Origin: Actinotalea endophytica
Lineage (GTDB): Bacteria > Actinomycetota > Actinomycetes > Actinomycetales > Cellulomonadaceae
DNA length: 64,000 nt
Assembly (NCBI RefSeq): GCF_025717005.1
Contig: NZ_JAOVZU010000006.1
Coordinates: 16,925 to 80,924 of the forward strand
Direction: 5' to 3'
In this document: in pieces, positions 27,763-36,207 of the stretch
How the letters are laid out: each line of letters starts with the position of its first letter
How positions within the stretch are numbered: position 1 is the stretch's first letter
Made by a program: the position numbers and the translations under genes
Notes under the pieces: generated by a model
Databases searched by the model: none
What the model saw: only the letters and a program-made list of their open reading frames with translations
Told to the model about the DNA's origin: nothing

Positions 27763-29421
27763 TCAGATCGAACGGGCCCGTTCGGCGAGGGCGGCCTCCT
27801 CCGCGTCGGCGGCCTGGCGGCGCGCCTCCTCGGCGTGGATCGCCTCGTTGCGGGCGTACCTCGCGAGCGACCAGCGCTCGCCGAACCGGCGCCCCATCCG
27901 ACGGGCCACGGCGGTGGTCAGCCCCGCGACGGCCAGCAGGAGGCCGAGCACCAGCCAGGAGCCGTTGTCGAGCTGGGTCACCGCCTGGTCGAGGCTCTCC
28001 GGCCGCACCGAGTAGGCCGAGTCCAGGGCGTCCTCGACGCCTTGCGGCCACGCGAGGTAGAGCGTGCCGAGCCCGATGCCCCAGAGCACACCGCCGGTCA
28101 GCGGCACGGCCGGGGTCCACAGCCCGAGCAGCACCACGACGACGAGCAGCAGGGCTCCGATGCCGAGCAGCGACAGCGCGGTGCTGTCGACCGGCACCGG
28201 CGCCGCGAGCTCGGCGTCGAACACCTGGAGACGGCCGAGTCCGACGGCGGTCACGACCAGGGCGATCGGCGCGAGCAGGAAGCCGACGAGGACGCCGAGG
28301 AGGTGGCGACCGGCTCCGGGGCGGGGCGGCAGCTCGGGGATCTCGACCCGCTCCCGCCGGGCCGCGCGCCGGGTGGTCGGGGCTGGGGCGGTCTCGGGCT
28401 GGCTGGCCGTCGCGCCCGACGCCGTGCCCGACGCCGTGGTCGCCGCCATCGCGCCCGCAGCCGCACCGGCCGCGGTGACGCTCGCCCCCGACGGGCTCCA
28501 GATCGACCCCGCCGCCGGCCGGTCGGATCCGGTGGGCGGAAGCACAGCGGTCTCGGACGCCGCGGCGGCCGGGTCGGCCGGAGCGGCCCCGGTGGTCGCC
28601 ACGGAGGGCGGCCCGGTGATCGCGCTCGCGTCGGGCGGGAGCGTGGCGTTCGACGGGGTGGCGCCCGACGCGGCGGCGAGAGCGTCGGCCGTCGACACCC
28701 GGGTCGGAGTCGGTGGGTAGGGCCGCGGTGCCGCGTGCTGCCCGGGCGCAGCGATGGGGGGCTCGGTCACGGACGCCGCGGGCGCCGCCGGCGAGACGGG
28801 CTCCGGGGCGGACGGCCCGGGAGCAGGGACCTCCGCGGGCGCTGTGGGGACGGGCTCCGGGGCGGCCATGGCGGGAGCGGGAGCCTCTGCGGGCTCTGCA
28901 CTGGGTGCCGGTGGTGCGGCGACGGGCTCGGGCGGTGCAGCCACAGTCTCGGGCGCTGCGGCCACAGGCTCGGGTGCTGCAGCGGCAGTCTCGGGTGCTG
29001 CAGCAGCAGCCTCGGGCGGTGCGGTCGGCTCCGGCGCGTCGGCCTTCGGCACGGTGGCGGCCGGGGCCGACGCCTCTGCGGCGGGGCTCGACATCTCAGG
29101 GGTCGCGGCCGGTGCCTCGGGCGTCTCGACGACCGGGTCCACAGCGGTCTCGGGGGGTGCCTCGGCGGCCGTCTCGGCCGGTGCCTCGTCAGTCTGGACA
29201 GCAGTCTCGGTCGGCACCTCGGCAGGTTCGGTCGGCACCTCGGCAGGTTCGGCCGGCACCTCGGCGGTCTCGGCCGGCACGTCGGCAGTCTCGGCCGGCG
29301 CCTCGGCCACGGGCGCGTCCTGGTCCGCCGGCCTGCCGGCGTCGCCGGTCACCTCGGTCGCCGCGGCGGCGTCGTCGTGGTCGGTCGGCGTGCTGTCCGG
29401 CGTGTTCTCCGGCGTGGTCAT
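27763..29421 (-). CDS. Membrane protein with long Ala/Pro/Glu-rich N-terminal region
   Basis: A 552-residue protein. The first 370 or so residues are low-complexity and probably disordered, built from short repeats such as PAETAEVPAEPAEVPTEPAE and PEPVAAAPETVAAPPEPVAA. The C-terminal part has about four transmembrane helices (HLLGVLVGFLLAPIALVV, LSLLGIGALLLVVVVLLGLW, GGVLWGIGLGTLYLAW, WLVLGLLLAVAGLTTAV) and a basic, Ala/Glu-rich tail. The ATG at 29421 has GGAGGGGG. The function is unknown. It may lead into acsA, but the acsA promoter region between them argues for separate transcription. Confidence 0.8.
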   Translation of the reverse strand: MTTPENTPDSTPTDHDDAAAATEVTGDAGRPADQDAPVAEAPAETADVPAETAEVPAEPAEVPTEPAEVPTETAVQTDEAPAETAAEAPPETAVDPVVETPEAPAATPEMSSPAAEASAPAATVPKADAPEPTAPPEAAAAAPETAAAAPEPVAAAPETVAAPPEPVAAPPAPSAEPAEAPAPAMAAPEPVPTAPAEVPAPGPSAPEPVSPAAPAASVTEPPIAAPGQHAAPRPYPPTPTRVSTADALAAASGATPSNATLPPDASAITGPPSVATTGAAPADPAAAASETAVLPPTGSDRPAAGSIWSPSGASVTAAGAAAGAMAATTASGTASGATASQPETAPAPTTRRAARRERVEIPELPPRPGAGRHLLGVLVGFLLAPIALVVTAVGLGRLQVFDAELAAPVPVDSTALSLLGIGALLLVVVVLLGLWTPAVPLTGGVLWGIGLGTLYLAWPQGVEDALDSAYSVRPESLDQAVTQLDNGSWLVLGLLLAVAGLTTAVARRMGRRFGERWSLARYARNEAIHAEEARRQAADAEEAALAERARSI

Positions 29422-29541
29422 CGACGTCCCCCTCCCGGCCCGCCTGCGGCAGGTCTCCACGTCAACGTAGCGCCGCGCACAGCGCTGGGCGTGGCGAACC
29501 GCGGCGCGGGTGCGGGTCCGGGCCGCTCAGTCCGGGGTTGC

Positions 29542-30318
29542 TCAGTCCCTGGGTCGCGAGCCCACCGAGTAGGAGGCGCCGACCAGCAGGGCACCGCCGA
29601 TCGTGTTGCCCAGCCCGACGGCCAGGATGTTGCGCGCGAACTCGGCGACCGTCGCGTCCGGCAGGCCCTGGTAGAGGCCGATCGAGAAGGTCGTCATGTT
29701 CGCGACCACGTGCTCGAAGCCGGACGTGATGAACACCATGACGCACGCGAAGATCACGATGATCTTCGCGACCTCCGAGGTCAGCCGGTTGGCGCTCCAC
29801 ACCGCGAGGCACACCAGCAGGTTGCAGAGGATCCCGCGGACCAGGAGCTGGCCGAACGACTCGGCGGCCTTGTGCTCGACCATCGAGGCGAGCATGTCGC
29901 CGGGTGCCGTGCCGGGCGCGAGCACGCCGGACAGGTGCACCAGGCCGCCGAACACCATCGCGCCGAGCAGGTTGCCGCCCAGGGTCGCGGCGAGCACACC
30001 GCCCGCACGCCCCCAGGTGATCCGCCGCAGCAGGGCGCCGTGCGTGAGGTACATCATCGACGAGGTGGCGAGCTCGGCGCCGGCGATCACGACGATGGTC
30101 AGCGCGACGCCGAACACCAGACCGGAGACCAGGGGGGCGAGCGGCCACCCAGCCGCGACGAGCGGGCCGGACGCGGTGGTCATGATGACCACGCCGATCC
30201 CGATGTAGGCGCCCGCGAGCATGGTGCGGACGAGGAAGGTGGCGGGCTGGGTGAGCAGCCCGGACTTGCCTGCGGCGGCGACGGACTGCTGCTCGACGGT
30301 CTCTGCGATGCTCAGCAC
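29542..30318 (-). CDS. Formate/nitrite transporter family channel (FocA/NirC-like)
   Basis: A 258-residue FNT channel with six transmembrane helices. Visible elements are RTMLAGAYIGIGVVIMTTAS, ELATSSMMYLTHGAL, LGGNLLGAMVFGGLVH, VLAPGTAPGDMLASMVEHKA, GILCNLLVCLAVW and SGFEHVVANMTTF. It conducts formate, nitrite or related small anions. The GTG at 30318 is preferred: the alternative GTG at 30375 falls inside the malic enzyme terminator hairpin and spans an 8-bp inverted repeat. CATCCT lies six bases upstream of 30318 (leaderless type). Confidence 0.88.
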   Translation of the reverse strand: MLSIAETVEQQSVAAAGKSGLLTQPATFLVRTMLAGAYIGIGVVIMTTASGPLVAAGWPLAPLVSGLVFGVALTIVVIAGAELATSSMMYLTHGALLRRITWGRAGGVLAATLGGNLLGAMVFGGLVHLSGVLAPGTAPGDMLASMVEHKAAESFGQLLVRGILCNLLVCLAVWSANRLTSEVAKIIVIFACVMVFITSGFEHVVANMTTFSIGLYQGLPDATVAEFARNILAVGLGNTIGGALLVGASYSVGSRPRD

Positions 30319-30337
30319 GCGACGAGGATGTCGTAGA

Positions 30338-30360
30338 TCGTCCCATGATTCGTGGGACGA
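30338..30360. repeat. 8-bp inverted repeat upstream of the FNT gene
   Basis: TCGTCCCA (30338-30345) and TGGGACGA (30353-30360) form a perfect inverted repeat around seven bases. It lies 20 bases upstream of the chosen FNT start and is followed on the plus side by the malic enzyme terminator. It could be an operator or an attenuator hairpin. Confidence 0.5.
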
Positions 30361-30363
30361 AAG

Positions 30364-30379
30364 CCCGGTCTTCACCGGG
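30364..30379 (-). terminator. Terminator of the malic enzyme gene
   Basis: On the minus strand CCCGGT-GAAG-ACCGGG forms a hairpin with a GAAG loop, followed by CTTTCGT. It lies about 42 bases downstream of the malic enzyme stop. Confidence 0.55.
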
Positions 30380-30420
30380 AAAGTGACTCGGAGAGGTGTG
30401 CGGCGGCCCGGTCCCGGGTG

Positions 30421-31845
30421 TCAGCCCACGTCTGCGCCGATCCGGTGCGAGGCCGCGCCGGTCTCCCGGGCCGCCCGCTCCACCGCCGCGGCGACCCTCG
30501 TGGTGACGTCCGGGTGGAAGACGCTCGGCACGATGTAGGTCGCGTTGCGCTCCTCGTCGGTGACGACGTCGGCGAGGGCTCGCGCCGCGGCGAGGAGCAT
30601 CTCGTCGTTGACCGAGGTGGAGTGGGCGTCGAGCAGGCCGCGGAAGACGCCGGGGAAGGCCAGCACGTTGTTGATCTGGTTCGCCCAGTCCGAGCGGCCG
30701 GTGCCCACGATCGCGGCGTGCGCCGCGGCCTCGTCCGGGTCGACCTCGGGGCGCGGGTTGGCCATCGCGAACACGATCGACTCCGGTGCCATCGTGGCGA
30801 TGTCGTCACCGGTGAGCAGGTCCGGCGCGGAGAGCCCGATGAACACGTCCGCTCCCGCGATCGCGTCGCGCAGCGTGCCGGTGACGCCGCGCGGGTTGGT
30901 GTGCTGGGCGGTCCACGCCAGCGAGGCGTCCAGCCCCGGCCGCGCCGTGTGCACGACGCCGTCGATGTCGCAGACCACGACGTCGCGCGCGCCGGCCCGC
31001 AGCAGCAGCTTGAGCACGGCGGTGCCCGCCGCGCCCGCGCCGGACATCACGATGCGGACCTCCGCGAGCTCCTTGCCGACCACCTTGAGCGCGTTGGTCA
31101 GCGCCGCGAGCGCGACGATCGCCGTGCCGTGCTGGTCGTCGTGGAACACGGGGATGTCCAGCGCCTCGCGCAGCCGCGCCTCGACCTCGAAGCACCGCGG
31201 GGCGGAGATGTCCTCCAGGTTGATCCCGGCGAAGGCCGGGGCGATCGCGACGACGGTGCGCACGATCTCGTCGGTGTCGGTGGTCGCCAGCGGCAGGGGG
31301 AACGCATCGATGCCCGCGAACCGCTTGAACAGCGCGGCCTTGCCCTCCATCACCGGGAGCGCGGCCAACGGACCGATGTCCCCGAGGCCCAGCACCGCCG
31401 TGCCGTCGGTGACCACGGCGATCGTGTTCCGCTTGATCGTGAGGTTGCGGGCGTCGGCCGGGCGGGCGGCGATCGCCTCGCAGACCCGCGCGACGCCCGG
31501 GGTGTAGACCATCGACAGGTCGTCGCGGTTGCGGATCGGCACCTTGGGCTCGATCGAGAGCTTCCCGCCGAGGTGCATCAGGAACGTCCGGTCGCTGACC
31601 CGTTCCACCAGCACGCCGTCCAGGTCCTGCAGCGTCTCGACGATCTCCTGCGCGTGATCCTCGCCGCGGGTCGCGCAGGTCACGTCGACACCGATCCGGG
31701 AGTGCCCGGAGTGCGTGACGTCCAGCGCGGTGACGATGCCCCCGGCTCGTTCGATCGTGGTGGTGAGGTCGCTGACCGCGGTGGGCCGAGCCTCGACCTG
31801 CATGCGGACGGTGATCGAGGACGACACGCTCGGCGCTGAGGGCAT
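30421..31845 (-). CDS. NAD(P)-dependent malic enzyme with N-terminal ACT domain
   Basis: A 474-residue protein. Residues about 10-85 form an ACT-like regulatory domain. The malic enzyme core follows: SMVYTPGVARVCEAIA, NTIAVVTDGTAVLGLGDIGP, PVMEGKAALFKRFAGIDAFP, EDISAPRCFEVE, IPVFHDDQHGTAIVALAAL, and the Rossmann loop MSGAGAAGTA. It decarboxylates malate to pyruvate. The ACT domain suggests allosteric control by a small ligand. ATG at 31845; AAGAAT six bases upstream suggests a leaderless mRNA. Confidence 0.92.
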   Translation of the reverse strand: MPSAPSVSSSITVRMQVEARPTAVSDLTTTIERAGGIVTALDVTHSGHSRIGVDVTCATRGEDHAQEIVETLQDLDGVLVERVSDRTFLMHLGGKLSIEPKVPIRNRDDLSMVYTPGVARVCEAIAARPADARNLTIKRNTIAVVTDGTAVLGLGDIGPLAALPVMEGKAALFKRFAGIDAFPLPLATTDTDEIVRTVVAIAPAFAGINLEDISAPRCFEVEARLREALDIPVFHDDQHGTAIVALAALTNALKVVGKELAEVRIVMSGAGAAGTAVLKLLLRAGARDVVVCDIDGVVHTARPGLDASLAWTAQHTNPRGVTGTLRDAIAGADVFIGLSAPDLLTGDDIATMAPESIVFAMANPRPEVDPDEAAAHAAIVGTGRSDWANQINNVLAFPGVFRGLLDAHSTSVNDEMLLAAARALADVVTDEERNATYIVPSVFHPDVTTRVAAAVERAARETGAASHRIGADVG

Positions 31846-31907
31846 GGCGCCATTCTTGCCTGGAGCGGCCCCCCGTGCGGGACGCCGCGGCGGCCTAGGG
31901 TGTGCCC

Positions 31908-32702
31908 GTGCCCGAGGACACCGTGCCCGAGGATGTCGACGTCCTGCTGACGAGGGTTCGCGAGCGCACCGCCGAGCTGCGCTGGCACCCGGCGCTCCGG
32001 CGCGGCTGGGCGGTGGCCCGGGTCGAGGCCGGTGTCCGCGCCGCGGCGGCCGGGGCGCGGTGCGACGGTGTCCCGGTCGACCTCCGCCGGGTGCGCGAGC
32101 TCGCGGCGGGGTCGTCGCCCTCCGGCGTCGCCGAGGAGGCTGCGCTGGGCCTCGTGCGCTCGCAGGCGGCGGTGGTCGCCGGGTGGGCCGAACCGGGGTC
32201 GCGGCCGGCCGACCTCCCGCTCGGCCAGCTCCTGGTGCGGCTGCACGTGGCCGCCGGGGGCGACGGTCGACTCCGCACGAGCGAGCAGCCCGACGACCTG
32301 CGTGGCCTGGGGCCCGCGCCGCTCGGCCCGGCCGTCGGCGCCCGGATGACGGCGCTGGCCGACCTCCTGACGGCCCCGGACCCCCGCACGAGCCTCGCGA
32401 TCGCCGGCGCGGTGCTCGGCGAGCTGCTCCTGGTGCGGCCGTTCGGTTCGCACAACGGGGCGGTCGCGCGGGCGGCGTTCCGCCGGATGCTGATCGTCAC
32501 CGGGATCGACCCGGTCGGTGTCGTGGTGCCCGAGGTCGCCTGGGCGCCGGCGCCGCAGGTGCTGCTCGGGTCGGTGGCGTTGACGACGACCGGGCCGGCG
32601 GGGTGGACGGCCTGGTTGCGGCACTGCGCCGAGGCCGTGCTCGCCGGCGTCGAGGAGGGGCACGCGGTGGCGGACGCGGTCGCGGCGGGCCGGCTCGACT
32701 GA
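31908..32702 (+). CDS. Fic-like fold protein with degenerate catalytic motif
   Basis: A 264-residue protein, mostly helical and Ala/Leu/Arg-rich. The segment VRPFGSHNGAVARAAFRRML lines up with the Fic core HPFxxGNGRxxR, but the first His is Arg and the second G of GNG is Ala. AMPylation activity is therefore doubtful. The GTG at 31908 lies six bases after TAGGGT (leaderless type); a second GTG at 31902 is possible. It is divergent from malic enzyme. Confidence 0.7.
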   Translation: MPEDTVPEDVDVLLTRVRERTAELRWHPALRRGWAVARVEAGVRAAAAGARCDGVPVDLRRVRELAAGSSPSGVAEEAALGLVRSQAAVVAGWAEPGSRPADLPLGQLLVRLHVAAGGDGRLRTSEQPDDLRGLGPAPLGPAVGARMTALADLLTAPDPRTSLAIAGAVLGELLLVRPFGSHNGAVARAAFRRMLIVTGIDPVGVVVPEVAWAPAPQVLLGSVALTTTGPAGWTAWLRHCAEAVLAGVEEGHAVADAVAAGRLD

Positions 32703-33124
32703 GGGCTCGGCTCGACTGACGGGTCAGCTCGACCGGGCGGCGTCGGCCCGGACACGCGGCGACGGCGCCCCGTGAGGGACGCCGTCGTCGTACAGCGCGG
32801 GAGACGAGTGATCAGGCGCTTGAATCGCTGCCGCAACGGGACAAGCCCGGTCGGCAGGTCCTCTCGAGGACTGGTCGAGCGTGGGTTGCTCGTCGCCCGC
32901 TGTGCTGTTGTATCTCCTTTGTACGCCTCGGACCCCGGGGCTGGGAAGACCCGCGGGTCCCTTGACACCCGGTCGCAGGCCTGGTGGGTGGGGCGCGACG
33001 ACTCGCCGCCGCACCGCGCGGATCGGGCCCGACGCTGTCTCCACAGGTGCCTCGTCGGTGTGCTCGTCCCCAGGATCTGCGGCACAGGCCGGGGTGCGCG
33101 ACGCCAGTCGGACACGGTGCCCGG
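32703..33124. other. 422-base intergenic region between Fic-like gene and ssd
   Basis: No supported gene. It holds a terminator-like hairpin (32761-32786), a 12-base palindrome GACCCGCGGGTC (32948-32959), and a perfect TTGACA (32962-32967) with only a poor -10 at 17 bases (TGGGTG). The AAAGGAG on the minus strand near 32917 is not followed by a good start. A 106-codon minus frame (33044-32724) was judged non-coding. Confidence 0.55.
32761..32786. terminator. Hairpin with GTGA loop after the Fic-like gene
   Basis: GACGGCG (32761-32767) pairs with CGCCGTC (32780-32786). After one C-A mismatch an inner CCC/GGG stem is capped by a GTGA (GNRA) tetraloop. It lies about 58 bases downstream of the Fic-like stop. 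No T-tract. Confidence 0.45.
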
Positions 33125-33823
33125 GTGCAGCGGATGGTCGTGGTCAGCGGGGCCGTGGGTGGAGTGGGTGCGTCGACCTTCGCGGCGCTGATCGCTGCCG
33201 CGCGAGCCACCAGCGGGCCGACGGCGCTCGTCGACCTCGGCCCCGGCGGCGGGCTGGACGTGCTGCTCGGCATCGAGGCCGCGGCGGGATCGCGCTGGCC
33301 GGAGCTCGCGGGTGTGCACGGCCGGGTCGCGGCGGCCGAGCTGACCGGGTTGCTGCCGCGCTGGCGGGGTATCGAGGTGCTGAGCGCGGCCCGCGACGGC
33401 GCGGTGCCCGGCGCCGAGGCGGTGCTCGCGGTCTGCACGGCGCTCGTCGACGGCGGCGTGAGCGTGGTGGTCGACCTGCCCGGCTCCCGGGTGCTCGGGG
33501 ACCTCCCGTCGGAGGTCCCGGAGGCCCTGGTCGGGGGCCTCGGCGGTGAGCTCGTGCTGGTCGCGGGGCAGGACGTGCTCGGCGTCGCCGGCCTGCTGGC
33601 GCTGCGCCGCCGGCTCACCGTGCCTGCCCAGCTCGTGCTCCGCCGCCGACGCTCGCGGGTCGCTCCGATCGAGGCCGCGCACGTGAGCGACCTGCCTCTG
33701 CTCGGCCTGCTGCCGGGAGATCGTCGCCTGGCCGACGCGGTGGACCGGGGGCTCGGCCCGGTCGCCGGCCGGCGGCTGCGGCGCGCCGTCGCACGCGTGT
33801 CGCACCGGCTGGCGTCCCAGTGA
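33125..33823 (+). CDS. ssd: Ssd/CpaE-like P-loop protein of the Tad locus
   Basis: A 232-residue MinD/ParA-superfamily protein with a deviant Walker A (SGAVGGVGASTFAAL) lacking the usual Lys. It matches the Ssd/TadZ-type proteins that open actinobacterial tad loci (Rv3660c in M. tuberculosis), where they affect septum placement or pilus localisation. The GTG at 33125 is preceded by CACGGT at six bases (leaderless type); the ATG at 33134 is an alternative. tadA begins 13 bases after the stop. Confidence 0.78.
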   Translation: MQRMVVVSGAVGGVGASTFAALIAAARATSGPTALVDLGPGGGLDVLLGIEAAAGSRWPELAGVHGRVAAAELTGLLPRWRGIEVLSAARDGAVPGAEAVLAVCTALVDGGVSVVVDLPGSRVLGDLPSEVPEALVGGLGGELVLVAGQDVLGVAGLLALRRRLTVPAQLVLRRRRSRVAPIEAAHVSDLPLLGLLPGDRRLADAVDRGLGPVAGRRLRRAVARVSHRLASQ

Positions 33824-33836
33824 GGGTGGGGCCCTG

Positions 33837-34958
33837 ATGGACGACCGGATGCTGGCCGACGTCCGGCGCGGGCTGCTCGAGGACGACGGGCTGGCCCGCT
33901 GGGCGCGGGGGCACGGGGTGCTGCTCGGCCACGAGGGTCTGGACCGCGCCGCCGAGGCCGTCCGGTCCGAGCTGTCCGGCGCGGGACCGCTCCAGGCGCT
34001 CGTCGACGAGCCGGGCGTGACCGACGTGCTGGTCAACGGGCCGACCGAGGTCTGGGTGGACCGCGGCGAAGGTCTCGAGCGCCGAGCGGTGGACCTCGGC
34101 GGTCCCGAGCGCCTGCGGTCCCTCGCGGTGCGGCTCGCTGCGTCCGGCGGCCAGCGGCTGGACGACGCGTGCCCGGTGGCGGACGCGTGCCTGCGGGACG
34201 GGGTCCGGGTGCACGCCGTGCTGCCGCCGATCGCCGACACCGTGCTGCTGAGCCTCCGCGTCCCGCGCAGCGAGCCGTTCTCGCTCGGCGGCCTCGTCGC
34301 AGCCCGCGGCGTCCACCGCGACCTCGCCCCGGTGCTCGTGGGTCTCATGCGGGGAAGGGCCAACGGGCTCGTGACCGGGGCCACCGGGACGGGCAAGACG
34401 ACGCTCCTGGCTGCGCTCCTCGGCCTCGCCGCACCGCACGAGCGCCTGGTCTGCGTCGAGGAGGTTCCCGAGCTGGAGCCGGCGCACCCGCACGTGGTGC
34501 GCCTGGTCGTGCGGCGCGCGAACGTCGAGGGCGCCGGCGGCGTCGGACTGGTCGACCTCGTGCGGCACGCGCTGCGCATGCGCCCGGACCGGATCGTGCT
34601 CGGGGAGTGCCGCGGGGCCGAGGTCCGGGAGGTCCTCGCGGCGCTCAACACGGGCCATGACGGCGGCTGGGCGACGTTGCACGCGAACGCTCCGGCGGAC
34701 GTGCCGGCCCGCCTCGCGGCGCTCGGTGCGCTGGCCGGGCTGACCGGCACGGCGCTGGTCGCCCAGGCGTCCGGCGCCCTCGACGTGGTGGTGCACCTGC
34801 GCCGGGACGGTGGTCTGCGTCGGGTGGCGGAGGTCGGCCTGCTGCGTCATGACCTGGAGCGGATCTGGGTCGAGAACGCCGCCGTCGCCGACCCGCACGG
34901 CGGGCTGTCGCCGGGCCCCGCCTGGGCCGAGCTGCACCGGCGATGGCCCGCGCCGTGA
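33837..34958 (+). CDS. tadA: Tad pilus secretion ATPase TadA/CpaF
   Basis: A 373-residue secretion ATPase. The N-domain has GPLQALVDEPGVTDVLVNGP. The Walker A is GATGTGKTTLLAALL; the Asp/His boxes are CVEEVPELEPAHPHVV and NTGHDGGWATLHANAP, with the Walker B-like IVLGECRGAEVREVL. It powers assembly of Flp-type pili or export of pseudopilins. ATG at 33837 with GGTGGGG upstream. Its end overlaps the tadB/C gene by 16 bases. Confidence 0.92.
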   Translation: MDDRMLADVRRGLLEDDGLARWARGHGVLLGHEGLDRAAEAVRSELSGAGPLQALVDEPGVTDVLVNGPTEVWVDRGEGLERRAVDLGGPERLRSLAVRLAASGGQRLDDACPVADACLRDGVRVHAVLPPIADTVLLSLRVPRSEPFSLGGLVAARGVHRDLAPVLVGLMRGRANGLVTGATGTGKTTLLAALLGLAAPHERLVCVEEVPELEPAHPHVVRLVVRRANVEGAGGVGLVDLVRHALRMRPDRIVLGECRGAEVREVLAALNTGHDGGWATLHANAPADVPARLAALGALAGLTGTALVAQASGALDVVVHLRRDGGLRRVAEVGLLRHDLERIWVENAAVADPHGGLSPGPAWAELHRRWPAP

Positions 34959-36064
34959 GCCGGGCCGCGCGTCTGGGTGCCTCGGTCCACGCTCGAGCCT
35001 CTGCCGGCGGCCGGCACGGCGGTCGGCGGGCGGTGCCCGGTCGTCGGCGTGGGCGGGTGACGGGGGAGACCGAGCTCGTGGGCGCGGTGCGCCAGGTGGC
35101 GGCTGCGGTGCGGGCCGGCGCCACGGTCGAGCGGGCGTGGAGCGCGGTCGGGGTCGGGACGGTGCACGGGGTACCACGGAGGGCCGATCTCGTCGCCCTG
35201 CGTGCGACACCCGGTGCACTCGCCGGGGTGCGCGCGGCGGCCCGGCTCACCGCGCGATCGGGAGCGCCACCCGCGCCGGCCCTGGAGGCGGTGGCCGACG
35301 CGCTCGACGCCGACGCGGAGCTCGACGCGCGGCGGCGGGCCGCGCTCGCGGGCCCGGCGGCATCGGCGCGCGTGCTCGGCGCCCTGCCGGCGATCGGGCC
35401 GCTGCTCGGGCTCGCGATCGGGGCTGATCCCTTCGGCGTGCTCCTCGACGGTCGGCTGGGGACGATGCTGCTCGTCGCCGGAGGTGTCCTGGCTGCCGCC
35501 GGGCGTGGCTGGTCGCGGGCCCTGCTCGGTGCGGCGCGAGCGGTCGCCAGCGAGGCCCCGACCGGGCGACGTCCCAGGATTCCGGGTGGCCGCGCCGCGC
35601 GCCTGCGCGGGCGGGCGACCGACGAGCGCGAGCCCGAGGTCGGGGTGGCGCTGCTGCTCGAGCTGCTCGCGGCGGCGCACACGGCCGGGGCGAGCGTGCC
35701 GGACGCGTTGCGAGCGGTCGGGTCGGCGGCGGGCGGGAGCCGGGGTGAGGGCCTCGTGCGGGCCGCGACGCTGCTGGGCATGGGTGCCGAGTGGTCCGAG
35801 GCGTGGGTGGCCGCCCCTGCTGAGCTGTCGGCGGTCTCGGACGGCCTGCGTCCGGCGTGGCAGGACGGCACGCCTCCGGCCGGCCTGCTGCATGCTGCGG
35901 CAGACCGCCGACGGCGTGCCCGCGTCGCGGACGCCACCGAGGCGGCCGGCCGGCTCGGTGTGCGGCTGCTGCTCCCGCTCGGGCTGTGCCACCTGCCGGC
36001 GTTCGTGCTGGTGGGCCTCATGCCGGTGCTCGTCTCGCTGGCGCGCGACACCGTCGCCTGGTGA
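34943..36064 (+). CDS. TadB/TadC-like membrane platform protein (apparently fused)
   Basis: A 373-residue protein. Two T2SSF-like segments are recognisable: residues about 40-200 (VRAGATVERAW, GVRAAARLTARSG, two hydrophobic helices, ARVLGALPAIGPLLGLAIG) and about 230-373 (VALLLELLAAAHTAGASVPD, RLGVRLLLPLGLCHLPAFVL). Actinobacterial tad loci usually carry separate tadB and tadC genes of about 250-300 residues each. Here a single shortened protein seems to combine both. An ATG at 34943 overlaps tadA. Confidence 0.75.
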   Translation: MARAVSRAARLGASVHARASAGGRHGGRRAVPGRRRGRVTGETELVGAVRQVAAAVRAGATVERAWSAVGVGTVHGVPRRADLVALRATPGALAGVRAAARLTARSGAPPAPALEAVADALDADAELDARRRAALAGPAASARVLGALPAIGPLLGLAIGADPFGVLLDGRLGTMLLVAGGVLAAAGRGWSRALLGAARAVASEAPTGRRPRIPGGRAARLRGRATDEREPEVGVALLLELLAAAHTAGASVPDALRAVGSAAGGSRGEGLVRAATLLGMGAEWSEAWVAAPAELSAVSDGLRPAWQDGTPPAGLLHAAADRRRRARVADATEAAGRLGVRLLLPLGLCHLPAFVLVGLMPVLVSLARDTVAW

Positions 36065-36207
36065 CGTGGCGCGTCGCGCACGCACCCGTCTCCACAGCCC
36101 ACCCGCGGTCTGGTGCCTCCACCGCGGCACCGGTCGCCGGCGGCCACTGCGGCGCTTCGCCTCGAACCTGGGCTCGCGCCGTCGGGGCGCACGGGAGGAG
36201 GACGAGG

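Noticed and set aside
30319-30375. 19-residue longer FNT protein starting at GTG 30375
   Set aside because: That start lies inside a terminator hairpin, and the extra sequence spans an inverted repeat with no ribosome binding site.
32724-33044. 106-codon minus-strand frame between the Fic-like gene and ssd
   Set aside because: No Shine-Dalgarno or leaderless -10 at its start, atypical composition and no recognisable domain.
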